A DNA stretch of 27,760 nucleotides from a virus, in IMG/VR virus record IMGVR_UViG_3300025133_000491, positions 1-27,760 of that record. The stretch is one strand, 5' to 3'. The translations under genes were made by a program, and so were the position numbers. Below the pieces are notes generated by a model. It did not search any database, was not told the DNA's origin, and worked only from the letters and a program-made list of their open reading frames with translations. Shown one piece after another: positions 16,261 to 24,228 of the stretch. Position 1 is the stretch's first letter, and each line of letters starts with the position of its first letter.

Positions 16261-18155
16261 TATCTTCTCCCATCCGGACGTATATCTACTCTTGGGGATC
16301 CCAAACGCCACTGAACTTCGGCTCCATCACTACCTACTCGCAAAGCAAAAGAACGCCCGCGCAACCTTACGTGTACTTGATTTGTAAATTTTTCTACGGT
16401 AGTTGTCGTTGCTGCCGCAGATTGAGTCACGGTACTTGCGTCTGAGTTGTCGTAGGCACCGCCTGGAAAATTTCTAGTTTTAAGCGTAAACGAAGCACTT
16501 GGAGCATCAGAATCAGACCCATCAAAAGTAACATCAGGTATTAACCGCCGGATAAACACATACTTATCCCCGTCGCCTATGTCTAGCTGACTGGATTCTA
16601 CATAAGACGTTATCGCTGATGCGGGCGAGGTGCTGCCGTCATCTAGTCCATTTTCGTGATTATACAAATAGTTATCTGCTCCGGCGGCTATTGGGTTATT
16701 ATTAATACCCTTATCCATCCAAGCCGTACGGGCCATTGTACCGTAATACCACGCCCGTTCTAAGTAGTTATAAACAACATAACGATCAACCGTATCGGAA
16801 TCAGACGAAGGATAAAACCACCAAACTTCGTTAAAAGAGGAGTTTAAAGCGGCAAAAACTTTCTCTTTTTGAAACAAATTAAAGTCGTTAAAAACATAAG
16901 CTTTTACAGTGCAAGGAAGTTTTTGTATGCGTCCGTCGAAAACATAAAAATCTTCAAGTCCCATCCAAAACACATAATCATCCACTGCTTTTGCTGCTAA
17001 AGGGCCCATTATTGTGATGTTTTCAGAAATTAAGTTAATACCGTAAGTAAATGGCGGCCCTAAAAACTGCATAGCATGTAAAGAAACATCTGTAAAAACA
17101 AGGACTTGCTGCCTTGTTTCAACGGCAGTGACAATTTCCGAACCTGAACCCAACCTTAAACTACCCGCCGTATTAGTTGCAGTAGAGTTCCAAGTAATAG
17201 CTGTTTCTTGGTGACTAAATCTTATTAATAATGGATCCTGCGTACCAACATCGTCTTCTGGATCGCAACCAAAAGCAATAACATGACGGTCACGGTCTGA
17301 AACTAATATCTGTTTAGCTACGGTTGGTGCAGAGTCAGCGTCAGATACTGCAGATAGGGCAATAGCTCGGTTAAAGGCGTTAGAGTATGCGCTGGTATCC
17401 CAGTAATAAACACCACCATCCCGAACGTTTATTATTAAATCTTCTCCGAAGTTATCGTGCGTCCACAGTCTTAATATATTGGCAATATCTGTTAAAGAAG
17501 CTGCAGAATCCCAAGTGCCTCTACTCCATGTTCCTGCACCCCAACCTGTCCCGAGAACCGTGCTGTCTAAGCCAACGTTAATTTGATATGCTCCCACAAC
17601 AGAGCCACCGCCGTTACCGCTGTCGCTGCCATTAGCAGTAACAGTATCTCCATCCGTATCTTTAGCGGTGAAAGTGAATGTATTTGCTGTAGGAACGGTA
17701 ACTATTTGATATTCTTGGTTTAAAACGTCGGCCGTAACGAGGCCACCTAAAGTAGCGGCGCCTGAAATTGTTACAAAATCACCTGCTACAGCGCCGTGTG
17801 ACGAATCAGTTGCAGTTATAGTAGAAGAACCATTAGTTGCAGAAAATGTTACATCACCCGCCGAAGTAGTAACTCTTAACGGAGTTACATCGTGGTAACT
17901 ACCACCTTCATCTATGTAATACTTTAAGTGTGTTCCTACGCCCGTGCGTAAAGTTCCAGCTAAATCAACCCAACTATGTAAAGAACGGCATGTCCCTAAA
18001 AAAGTGTTACTGCTTTTTTTAGTCCAACCACCTATTTTTTCTGGAACTCCAGACCTAAATCGTATCTTTTCGCAATCGAACCAACCACCTTCATTCGTAT
18101 ACGATGTGGTTTCTCGATTAATTCCAGGTTTAAATTGTAATTTTTGTAAAGGCAT
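16260..18155 (-). CDS. Tail nozzle / packaged-DNA stabilisation protein (P22 gp10 / T7 gp12-like)
   Basis: A 631-aa protein opening MPLQKLQFKPGINRE followed by EGGWFDCEKIRFRSGVPEKIGGW (23-45), a start shared with the P22 gp10-type stabilisation family as I remember it from marine podoviruses. Later blocks also fit a beta-propeller tail protein, for example LRLWTHDNFGEDLIINVRDGGVYYWD, ILVSDRDRHVIAFGCD and YVVYNYLERAWYYG. These proteins form the tail nozzle that closes the portal channel after packaging. Residues about 97-190 are a Thr/Ser/Gly-rich insert (FSATNGSSTITATDSSHG) with an Ig-like or surface-domain look, absent from the core family. The gene precedes the internal virion block and has AAGGTGA as ribosome site. 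Family call fairly secure; the assignment to P22 versus T7 type is less so. Confidence 0.75.
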   Translation of the reverse strand: MPLQKLQFKPGINRETTSYTNEGGWFDCEKIRFRSGVPEKIGGWTKKSSNTFLGTCRSLHSWVDLAGTLRTGVGTHLKYYIDEGGSYHDVTPLRVTTSAGDVTFSATNGSSTITATDSSHGAVAGDFVTISGAATLGGLVTADVLNQEYQIVTVPTANTFTFTAKDTDGDTVTANGSDSGNGGGSVVGAYQINVGLDSTVLGTGWGAGTWSRGTWDSAASLTDIANILRLWTHDNFGEDLIINVRDGGVYYWDTSAYSNAFNRAIALSAVSDADSAPTVAKQILVSDRDRHVIAFGCDPEDDVGTQDPLLIRFSHQETAITWNSTATNTAGSLRLGSGSEIVTAVETRQQVLVFTDVSLHAMQFLGPPFTYGINLISENITIMGPLAAKAVDDYVFWMGLEDFYVFDGRIQKLPCTVKAYVFNDFNLFQKEKVFAALNSSFNEVWWFYPSSDSDTVDRYVVYNYLERAWYYGTMARTAWMDKGINNNPIAAGADNYLYNHENGLDDGSTSPASAITSYVESSQLDIGDGDKYVFIRRLIPDVTFDGSDSDAPSASFTLKTRNFPGGAYDNSDASTVTQSAAATTTTVEKFTNQVHVRLRGRSFALRVGSDGAEVQWRLGSPRVDIRPDGRR

Positions 18156-18171
18156 TAAATCACCTTACTTA

Positions 18172-18354
18172 TTAAAAGTATTTAGCTAAAACAACCGTAC
18201 CAACTATAAAAGGATATACCCCCCATAAAAGAGACTCTAGTTTCTTAAATTTTGCCGAACCTTCATCTAGTCTTCTCTCAATATACTGGTATCGAATTGC
18301 ACATTCTCTTTCATGTGCTTCCAACCTAGACAAAGATTCTTTTGCTGTTGACAC
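18172..18354 (-). CDS. Small membrane protein, XhlA/holin-like
   Basis: A 60-aa protein using a GTG start at 18354 that overlaps the TAG of the 51-aa gene (TAGTG). Residues 1-40 form a charged helix with coiled-coil character (SRLEAHERECAIRYQYIERRL). Residues 43-58 (LLWGVYPFIVGTVVLA) are one membrane segment, with only KYF after it. This N-coil, C-membrane layout is that of haemolysin XhlA and related small phage holin-associated proteins, and similar proteins are common in marine phages. Coupled translation with another small membrane protein supports a lysis or membrane role. No endolysin is visible nearby, so the lysis call is an inference. Confidence 0.65.
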   Translation of the reverse strand: MSTAKESLSRLEAHERECAIRYQYIERRLDEGSAKFKKLESLLWGVYPFIVGTVVLAKYF

Positions 18355-18509
18355 TATTTATCCTTTGCTTTCCATATATTTAAAGCAAGAACTTCAACAC
18401 ATTTATAGGCTTTAGCCAATAAAGCGTTGTCTTTTGGCGTAGGCGTTACGGCTACTACAATTGAAGCTACTGTAACTACTATCGCTATCCATCCTATTAT
18501 TTCTACCAT
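18354..18509 (-). CDS. 51-aa small membrane protein, holin-like
   Basis: A short gene found by reading the minus strand from the ATG at 18509 (AGGAG 7 nt upstream) to the TAG at 18356-18354. It begins MVEIIGWIAIVVTVASIVVA, a single strong membrane helix at residues 3-22, then TPTPKD, then an amphipathic segment (ALLAKAYKCVEVLALNIWKAK). I recall this small protein type next to tail genes in many phages, generally called hypothetical or holin-like. The stop overlaps the GTG of the 60-aa membrane protein. Two coupled tiny membrane proteins suggest a holin/antiholin or accessory pair. The function is not proven by sequence. Confidence 0.75.
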   Translation of the reverse strand: MVEIIGWIAIVVTVASIVVAVTPTPKDNALLAKAYKCVEVLALNIWKAKDK

Positions 18510-18521
18510 GGTTTTCTCCTG

Positions 18522-18950
18522 TTATTTCTTAATTAAACTCGGATCAAATAGACCCTTATCTATCAATTTCTGCCTATTAACTAAATGTTCTTGTTCAACA
18601 TCGTCTTTACTTTGACCAAAATAGGCTACGGCATGGTTTTCTTCTACCATGTTTTGATTAATGTTTTGATCGTTTACCCAAACTTCAGCTAAAACACGGC
18701 CAAATTTACCCCGGGAGTCTTTCAGCTTTGTTTTCAAAACAACTTTTCCACCGGCAATTGCGTTTTTTAGAAAGTCTTTTGAAAGCAAACCTCTTACTTT
18801 TTCATCTTTGTCCCTGGTGCGTGATTCAGGCGTATCGATTCCATACAAGCGTACCCTAGACTTGTATAGTACAGAAAAACCTAGATCTAAAGTTACGTCT
18901 ATGGTATCGCCGTCTACTACTCTATTTACCGTGCAATTATATTCATACAT
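18522..18950 (-). CDS. Staphylococcal nuclease-like (SNase) thermonuclease
   Basis: A 142-aa protein. I use the ATG at 18950 (MYEYNCTVN): it shares one base with the preceding TAA and has GGAGG about 7 nt upstream, while an ATG 8 codons earlier would overlap that gene. All SNase landmarks are present: VVDGDTIDV (D13, D15), the catalytic Arg and Asp-Thr-Glu in RLYGIDTPE (R34, D39, T40, E42), and the second Arg in GRVLAEVW (R85). It should hydrolyse DNA or RNA phosphodiesters in a Ca2+-dependent way. There is no signal peptide, so it acts in the cytoplasm or within the virion. It may degrade host DNA for nucleotides or resolve DNA during morphogenesis. The role is inferred; the enzyme family is secure. 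Confidence 0.93.
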   Translation of the reverse strand: MYEYNCTVNRVVDGDTIDVTLDLGFSVLYKSRVRLYGIDTPESRTRDKDEKVRGLLSKDFLKNAIAGGKVVLKTKLKDSRGKFGRVLAEVWVNDQNINQNMVEENHAVAYFGQSKDDVEQEHLVNRQKLIDKGLFDPSLIKK

Positions 18951-19636
18951 TATGCCGCCTCCTGTACTTCCCAACAGTTGAGATTAGCAGCGACTGTTCT
19001 TCTTTCGCCTTTACCCTGAAATGGGTAAACCATGTGTTGTAACCAGCTAGGGAACATATATAGTTTCCCTACCTCTGGTTTTACTACAAAGCTTGGCGAA
19101 GGCTTTAAAATTTCTGTATCAGTAACGTGTCCTTGTCCATACTGAAAAGCTAAATACCCATCAGGATGTCCACTGGCATTGTATAAACTATACTCAGATG
19201 TACCAGCAGTGGGTTGATCTAATATTTGCTGTGGTACTTTTGTCCAAGTAGTGCAAGAAATACCCATTAGTGTTTTAGTGCCATGACTGTGTATTGGATT
19301 ATAATCTCTTTCAAAACTATGTACTGACCAGAGTTCATCCATTTCTACTCGCTTGTTAGTTTTATATCTAGCTCCAGTAGCCTGTGCATATAAGTTAATG
19401 TAATGTGCGCCTAATCCACAAAGCATATTAGAAAATTCTTCTATTTTCTTATCTTGGTGATCCATTAGTAATTGCTGACCTTTTTGTATCTGTCCAACAA
19501 GGGTGTGTGCTAATGACTTGCGTTTCTTTTTCTTTAAATAAGCATCTAAGTAAGTATTTAGATTAGTCACCATTTCTTCTGGAACATCATGTTCCATAAC
19601 AAACACACTAGGCATCGCATGAAATCTTGTTTCCAT
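18950..19636 (-). CDS. 2-oxoglutarate/Fe(II)-dependent oxygenase
   Basis: A 228-aa protein matching the phage-type 2OG-Fe(II)_Oxy_5 pattern. The first metal-binding stretch is NPIHSHG (H116, H118), followed by GISCTTW. Near the end come GKLYMFPSWLQHMVYPF (H201) and GERRTVAANL, with R212/R213 expected to bind the 2OG carboxylate. These enzymes hydroxylate protein, nucleotide or small-molecule substrates, and similar genes are frequent in marine phages with unknown substrate. The first motif is H-x-H rather than the common H-x-D. I believe that variant is normal for this subfamily, so the enzyme is probably active. It overlaps both neighbours by one base (TAATG), placing it in an operon with the tail fibre and nuclease. 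Confidence 0.85.
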   Translation of the reverse strand: METRFHAMPSVFVMEHDVPEEMVTNLNTYLDAYLKKKKRKSLAHTLVGQIQKGQQLLMDHQDKKIEEFSNMLCGLGAHYINLYAQATGARYKTNKRVEMDELWSVHSFERDYNPIHSHGTKTLMGISCTTWTKVPQQILDQPTAGTSEYSLYNASGHPDGYLAFQYGQGHVTDTEILKPSPSFVVKPEVGKLYMFPSWLQHMVYPFQGKGERRTVAANLNCWEVQEAA

Positions 19637-19953
19637 TAACTAGGTACTGAAAAAGATTCATCAGCGACTGGCGGAACTACTGGACTCGTAATCACCGAAT
19701 CTACCTGACTGGCGAATACAGCATCCCATTGTGATACAGGACATAGCGCTGTCAAGGCTGCTAAGTTAAATGAGCCTTTAGCTGCTGCGGTAAAATCACC
19801 ATCAGCGGCTCTTGCTGTGTGGTTAAAAGTAGAAGTATAGTAAGTAGCATCACCTTCGCTATCGTTCTCATACTTCATTTCCATATGCCATTCCTGTGCC
19901 TTGCTTGACTTTTCATGCGGTATCGCTTTAGTCATTGCTTTTGTTACTGCCAT
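19636..19953 (-). CDS. Small protein downstream of tail fibre, unknown function
   Basis: A 105-aa protein with no recognised family. The N-terminus is basic (MAVTKAMTKAIPHEKSSK). The middle, MEMKYENDSEGDATYYTSTFNHT, looks beta-stranded and is followed by an Ala-rich stretch (ARAADGDFTAAAKGSFNLAAL) and a Pro/Val-rich end. GGAG stands 6 nt before the ATG. It lies directly after the tail fibre gene and shares one base with the 2OG oxygenase start. It could be a fibre assembly chaperone or small tail component, but that rests only on position. Confidence 0.7.
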   Translation of the reverse strand: MAVTKAMTKAIPHEKSSKAQEWHMEMKYENDSEGDATYYTSTFNHTARAADGDFTAAAKGSFNLAALTALCPVSQWDAVFASQVDSVITSPVVPPVADESFSVPS

Positions 19954-19984
19954 TTTTTACTCCGTGTTATTATTGTTAAGTTTA

Positions 19985-22876
19985 TCATTCTAATGCTGCT
20001 ACTCTTGCCGTAAGAGCATCAATTTTATCGTCTATCTCTTGTATTGCTTTAACTATTGGAGTCACCATTGCTTCTAAAGAAACACCTTGAACACCACTGC
20101 TTAGTTTATTCCAACCGCCAAAATTAGTTATTCCTGCGTTATCCATAGCTGTTTTAACTTCTTGAGCTATAAAGCCATGAAAAGTCGTGGTACTGTCCAT
20201 ATGATTTTTACTAGCATCGTAATGCTTTGCTAATTCTGAATCACTGGAATCTATCTCTGTTGATGCTTTCCAATTAAAAGTTACAGGTCGAAGAGCATTA
20301 ATAAAGCTAAGACCCAAAGTATTTGTAGCAATATTCTTTTTTAACCTTTCGTCTGAACTTCTAGTCCAAGTTGCATTACTAGTAAATCCGTTATAAACGA
20401 TATTAGAAACCTTACCGAAAGCAACATAGTTGCCGTCAATTCCTATATCATGTCCAATATTAATAGCATACCCATCGGTATTGCCGGGATCAGTTCCATG
20501 TCCAATGCAGATATTATAGCTAGATGTAGTAATAGCATCGCCAGCGTTCATTCCTAAACAAGTATTTTCTACACCAGTTGTGATATTTTCACCAGCTTGC
20601 ATACCGATTGCTGTATTAGAATGTCCAGTTGTATTATCCTTTAAAGCTCCTTCTCCAACTGCGGTGTTATATGATGCAGTTGTGTTAGCTACTAAAGCAC
20701 TTGTACCAACAGCGGTATTTGAAGATCCGGTTGTATTTGCCTTCGCTGCCTGATAACCAACTGCAACATTACTTGAAGCCGTTGTATTTTCTTTTAGAGT
20801 TTCATATCCGAGTCCAGTATTGTTCCCGCCAGTTGTCGTTTTTGTAAGGGCTTCTCTACCGATTGCCGTATTGTTTGATCCTGTTGACAGTTCATCTAAA
20901 GACGCAGAACCAACTGCCGTATTTCTAGCTCCTGTAGTACAAGCTCCTAAAGCATAATAACCCATTGCTGTGTTTTCGTCTGATGTGGTGCTTAATCTTA
21001 AACATTCATAACCAACAGCAGTATTATAATCTCCGGTAGTAACTGTCCTTAAAGCACCTGATCCGACTGCTGTATTCTCAGTTCCAGTTGTGTTTGAAAG
21101 TAAAGAATTTTTGCCGACTGCTGTATTGTTAGCTGCTAAGTTTGCTGCCATAGCATAATAACCGATTGCGGTGTTGTCTGCTCCTGTCACATTCTCTGCC
21201 AAAGAAGCTGCACCGACTGCGGTGTTTCCTGTTGCAGTTGTATTTTTATACATAGAACGTCTACCAACTGCGACATTCAAATCAGCCGTAGTATTGGCAA
21301 TCATTGCTTCGTAACCGACAGCCGTGTTATAACCACCAGTATTATTAGCTTCCAGCGCAAATGCTCCAACTGCTGTGTTTTGTTCATCTGTATTTGCTTC
21401 CAGAGCATCTCTACCTATAGCCGTATTTCCAGCACCTGTTATATTCGTTTTCAATGATTGTAAGCCAATAGCCGTATTGTTATTGGCTGTGGTATTAGCT
21501 ACTAAGGCAGATTTGCCAACTGCAACATTATTGCCGCCTGTGGTATTTGCTTTTAACGTATCTAGTCCAAACGCTGTGTTATCATCCGCAGTTGTATTAG
21601 CTGATAAAGCATCAGCTCCCATTGCCGTGTTGCCAGCTCCCGTTGTGTTTGCGCCTAACGCATTATCTCCAAGTGCGGAATTGTTATTTGCGGTGGTGTT
21701 TGCATCAAGAGCAGCAAAACCAACCGCAGTATTGTTTGTTCCTGTGGTGTTAGCTGTTAAAGCACCAGAGCCGACTGCGGTGTTATCTGCTGCGGTATTA
21801 GCTTTAAGCGCATCTAAACCGACTGCTGTATTGTTTGCTTGGGTTGTCGTAGCAAGTAAAGAATCTGGACCTATAGCAATATTCCCTGATCCAGTAGTTA
21901 TTGCTCCACCAGCATTATCGCCTATTACAGTTGTGTTATTTGCTGTTGTTACTGCATCTCCTGCATTAAATCCAACTGCGGTGTTATTTGTTCCAGAAGT
22001 ATTGGCAGCTAATGCTGCTTGTCCGATTGCGGTGTTGTCTGCTGCTGTGGTTGCTGCTGCTAATGCACCAGAACCTAAAACTGTATTATTTCCGCCAGTA
22101 GTCAAAGCTCCACCAGCATTATCACCAATTAATGTGTTGTCAGAACCTGTAGTAACGGCATCACCAGCAGCATATCCAACGGCTGTATTGTCTGTACCAG
22201 AACTATTCGCGGTCAAAGCTAGTGTTCCTACCGCAGTATTATCTGCTGCTGTGGTTGCTACCAGTAAAGCTCCAGAGCCTACTGCCACGTTGTTTGAGCC
22301 AGTAGTTAAAGCACCAGCAGCATTATCGCCAACTGCGGTATTGTCTGAGCCAGTTGTTGCTGCATCAAGTGAAGCTTCACCTATTGCTACGTTATCTGTT
22401 CCTGTCGTTAAGGCTGTACCTAAGTTACCAGAACCTAGTCCTACGTTACCTGTACCACCTGTTAGGTCTAGTACGTCAGTAACTGCTGCTCCTGCACCAG
22501 CACCATCAGCAACAAGCATCTTAATACTTCCATTTGGTATTACGACATTTGCGCCTGTACCTTGAGAAATGGTTACTGTGTCACCGGCACTATTTTGTAT
22601 AACCCAGCATTTATTAACTGTATTAGGAGCTAATGTAACAGTACAGGCCTGTGATAAAGAACCTGTAAGAGTCATAGACATTGCCCTAGCCGCGTCACTT
22701 GCTCCATCGGCTATTGTTATTGTTGCCGTAGAAGCATCGGAAAGGGCTTCTGAACCGCCACCAAATGCTTCAGCAATTAGCTCTAAATTTGTATTAGTAG
22801 TTGCACCCCATGTTCCGGATTGCTCACCCGTAGCAATCTCCTCTAATCTTAAATCGTTTACGTATGTACTTGCCAT
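19985..22876 (-). CDS. Tail fibre/spike protein with 17-residue repeats and S74 autochaperone domain
   Basis: A 963-aa protein in three parts. Residues 1-140 form the virion-attachment end (MASTYVNDLRLEEIATGE, GTWGATTNTNLELI). Residues 162-787 hold about 37 tandem 17-residue units of consensus NTAVGxxALxANTTGxx, expected to fold as a trimeric beta-roll like YadA/haemagglutinin heads. The C-terminus (about 840-963) is a peptidase S74 intramolecular chaperone. Its SDERLKKNI motif places the catalytic Ser at 841 and Lys at 846, five residues apart as in endosialidase CIMCD, followed by GFIAQEV and a terminal coiled coil (IQEIDDKIDALTARVAALE). The chaperone trimerises the fibre and then cleaves itself off before S841. 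The mature fibre binds the host receptor. Confidence in the architecture is high; the receptor is unknown. Confidence 0.94.
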   Translation of the reverse strand: MASTYVNDLRLEEIATGEQSGTWGATTNTNLELIAEAFGGGSEALSDASTATITIADGASDAARAMSMTLTGSLSQACTVTLAPNTVNKCWVIQNSAGDTVTISQGTGANVVIPNGSIKMLVADGAGAGAAVTDVLDLTGGTGNVGLGSGNLGTALTTGTDNVAIGEASLDAATTGSDNTAVGDNAAGALTTGSNNVAVGSGALLVATTAADNTAVGTLALTANSSGTDNTAVGYAAGDAVTTGSDNTLIGDNAGGALTTGGNNTVLGSGALAAATTAADNTAIGQAALAANTSGTNNTAVGFNAGDAVTTANNTTVIGDNAGGAITTGSGNIAIGPDSLLATTTQANNTAVGLDALKANTAADNTAVGSGALTANTTGTNNTAVGFAALDANTTANNNSALGDNALGANTTGAGNTAMGADALSANTTADDNTAFGLDTLKANTTGGNNVAVGKSALVANTTANNNTAIGLQSLKTNITGAGNTAIGRDALEANTDEQNTAVGAFALEANNTGGYNTAVGYEAMIANTTADLNVAVGRRSMYKNTTATGNTAVGAASLAENVTGADNTAIGYYAMAANLAANNTAVGKNSLLSNTTGTENTAVGSGALRTVTTGDYNTAVGYECLRLSTTSDENTAMGYYALGACTTGARNTAVGSASLDELSTGSNNTAIGREALTKTTTGGNNTGLGYETLKENTTASSNVAVGYQAAKANTTGSSNTAVGTSALVANTTASYNTAVGEGALKDNTTGHSNTAIGMQAGENITTGVENTCLGMNAGDAITTSSYNICIGHGTDPGNTDGYAINIGHDIGIDGNYVAFGKVSNIVYNGFTSNATWTRSSDERLKKNIATNTLGLSFINALRPVTFNWKASTEIDSSDSELAKHYDASKNHMDSTTTFHGFIAQEVKTAMDNAGITNFGGWNKLSSGVQGVSLEAMVTPIVKAIQEIDDKIDALTARVAALE
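20516..22393 (-). repeat. About 37 tandem 51-bp (17-aa) repeats in the tail fibre gene
   Basis: The repeat block covers residues 162-787. Three units (the 12th, 20th and 25th) are one residue short. DNA copies have diverged strongly at third positions, so the array is old rather than freshly expanded. The first nine units show a higher-order period of four units. The period keeps a phantom reading frame open on the plus strand. Confidence 0.9.
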
Positions 22877-22886
22877 AATATTTCCT

Positions 22887-23450
22887 CTATGCTGCTACAT
22901 CTGTCCAATTTGGTGTCTGAGAAGGTGTTTCACTTGTCCAACTCGGTGTCTGAGAAGGTGTTTCACTTGTCCAACTCGGTGTCTGTGAATCATCTATTAA
23001 ACTCCAAACGTTAACAAAACCTATACTTCCTGTCGCTGCATCTAAAGTAACCGTTACATCAGCATTTGCTTCCGGAGTTACTGTTCCTAAACTAGCTGTT
23101 GCAGCATCTAAACTTACTTCTAATATGTTAACAGATGTAGTGGATAAAGTTCCAACAGCACCTGTTGCAGCAATTCCTGTTGGGCTTACTGTGGCCCCTG
23201 CGCTTACAGACTCGTCTCCAAGCGTTCCTACATTTGCACTAGCAGTTACTCCTGTAACCGCTGCTCCTGCTGTAACTACAGTTCCTAATGAGGCTGTTAA
23301 AGCTGATTCTGTAACAGCTACATTAGCTTCTGCTACTACGCTTTCAGAGCCTAATGCTGAAGTTCCGGCTACTCCAGTTACACTGAATATAGCGGAAGTA
23401 ACACCCCATTTATCGTCGCCCCAGGTACTTCTTCCCCAACCTGTAGCCAC
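22887..23450 (-). CDS. Beta-repeat minor structural protein with WTSETPSQTPS C-terminal repeats
   Basis: A 187-aa protein starting MATGWGRSTWGDDKWG, an opening I recall from marine phage structural genes beside tail fibres. Residues 25-150 repeat a loose 20-24 residue beta pattern built on ATxSLGTV/AxVTVTG strands, which suggests a beta-solenoid or stacked Ig-like fold. The C-terminal 30 residues are a short tandem repeat (SETPSQTPSWT) encoded by a 33-bp DNA repeat. It lies between the MCTSFK structural protein and the tail fibre. It is probably an exposed decoration or fibre-anchoring protein. No enzymatic motif. Confidence 0.65.
   Translation of the reverse strand: MATGWGRSTWGDDKWGVTSAIFSVTGVAGTSALGSESVVAEANVAVTESALTASLGTVVTAGAAVTGVTASANVGTLGDESVSAGATVSPTGIAATGAVGTLSTTSVNILEVSLDAATASLGTVTPEANADVTVTLDAATGSIGFVNVWSLIDDSQTPSWTSETPSQTPSWTSETPSQTPNWTDVAA
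22902..22986 (-). repeat. 33-bp tandem repeat, about 2.6 copies
   Basis: Copies begin at 22902, 22935 and 22968, the last incomplete. Copies one and two differ only at a few positions near their starts. They are in frame and encode the 11-residue SETPSQTPSWT unit at the C-terminus of the 187-aa protein. Near identity implies recent slippage. Confidence 0.85.
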
Positions 23451-23459
23451 TGAATTTCC

Positions 23460-23930
23460 TTACGCTATTCTTATAATAGCATTACTAGCATCTGCTGCAG
23501 GAAATTGAACTGTAAAATCTCCTGACGTAGATGTTTTATCCGCGCCAAAATCTAAAACTGCTACCGCTCTGTTAGCTGATCCGGCTGTTGTGCTTGAATT
23601 ATAAATTAATGCACCGCGGGCCGTGATTGTTGCGGTAGACCACGTGCTGTCTGCAAAATCAGTCAAAGCAGTAGTACCAGAAGTAGATGGATCTACATTA
23701 GTTAGTGAGTTACCACCAGCACTGTAATTAGTTCCTGAAACTTCATTACTTGTAGAATATGCTGTGGTACTTGCAGCTAAACTTGCACTTGAAGTAAACA
23801 AAGCAATTTTAAATGTATTGCCGCTTCCAGTAGTAGTTGTAGTTCCGCCACCGGAACCGTTATGAAAATTATGAATACCTTGAAGTAGCTCAGACTTAAA
23901 CGAGGTACACATAGCTTGAGATATAGCCAT
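23460..23930 (-). CDS. Minor virion structural protein (MCTSFK family)
   Basis: A 156-aa protein of a type I recall as frequent in marine phage genomes. The N-terminus is MAISQAMCTSFKSELLQGIHNF, followed by a Gly/Thr linker, NTFKIALFTSSASL, SNEVSGTNYSAGGNSL, WSTATITARGALIYNS and the ending SGDFTVQFPAADASNAIIRIA. The composition is Ser/Thr-rich and beta-stranded, typical of a surface-exposed tail or capsid decoration protein. There is no signal or membrane segment. Its ATG shares one base with the preceding TAA, so it is coupled to the 96-aa gene. The exact virion location is unknown. Confidence 0.7.
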   Translation of the reverse strand: MAISQAMCTSFKSELLQGIHNFHNGSGGGTTTTTGSGNTFKIALFTSSASLAASTTAYSTSNEVSGTNYSAGGNSLTNVDPSTSGTTALTDFADSTWSTATITARGALIYNSSTTAGSANRAVAVLDFGADKTSTSGDFTVQFPAADASNAIIRIA

Positions 23931-24220
23931 TACAGACTCCTTAAAATATTAGCCATGTCACCATGACCTTGTTTAGTTAAAAGATTATACATAGTAGTCC
24001 TATCACTATTTATTGCATCTTTACAAGCAGTTACAATAACATGATACACCCTACTTTTAAAAGCTTCTGCTTGCGCTTTTACCATTGGGTCAGCATGTTC
24101 TGAGATAGAAACTATTTTTTCAACAGCGCGGGAAGCAATTTCTTCTGGAGTAAAGCCCCTATATTCCGTTGTTCTAACATCAACTTTATTTATATCTGCT
24201 TTTACTTCAACATTAAACAT
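23930..24220 (-). CDS. Small helical phage protein, unknown function
   Basis: A 96-aa protein. After a short beta start (MFNVEVKADINKVDVRTTEY) it is all helix: FTPEEIASRAVEKIVSI, QAEAFKSRVYHVIVTACKDA, and a C-terminal SDRTTMYNLLTKQGHGDMANI. The SDRTT...GH...ANI end recurs, from memory, in small proteins of other tailed phages between adaptor and tail genes. AAGGAA precedes the ATG, and the stop overlaps the next start by one base. A small tail-assembly or capsid-completion factor is possible, but no function is established. Confidence 0.75.
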   Translation of the reverse strand: MFNVEVKADINKVDVRTTEYRGFTPEEIASRAVEKIVSISEHADPMVKAQAEAFKSRVYHVIVTACKDAINSDRTTMYNLLTKQGHGDMANILRSL

Positions 24221-24228
24221 ATCTTTCC

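Noticed and set aside
16261-16311. N-terminal extension of the 99-aa protein
   Set aside because: It overlaps the tail nozzle coding region by 51 bp; the ATG at 16260 gives a TAATG junction with GGAG at proper distance.
18951-18974. Eight-residue N-terminal extension of the SNase
   Set aside because: It overlaps the oxygenase gene, and the ATG at 18950 fits the TAATG junction with GGAGG upstream.
20516-22393. CRISPR-like array
   Set aside because: The regular 51-bp repeats are continuous coding sequence with no spacers and belong to the fibre beta-roll.
21375-22565. Long plus-strand reading frame opposite the tail fibre gene
   Set aside because: It exists because the 51-bp period keeps the opposite frame open; the translation is a mirror of the NTAVG repeats, with no ribosome site or family features.
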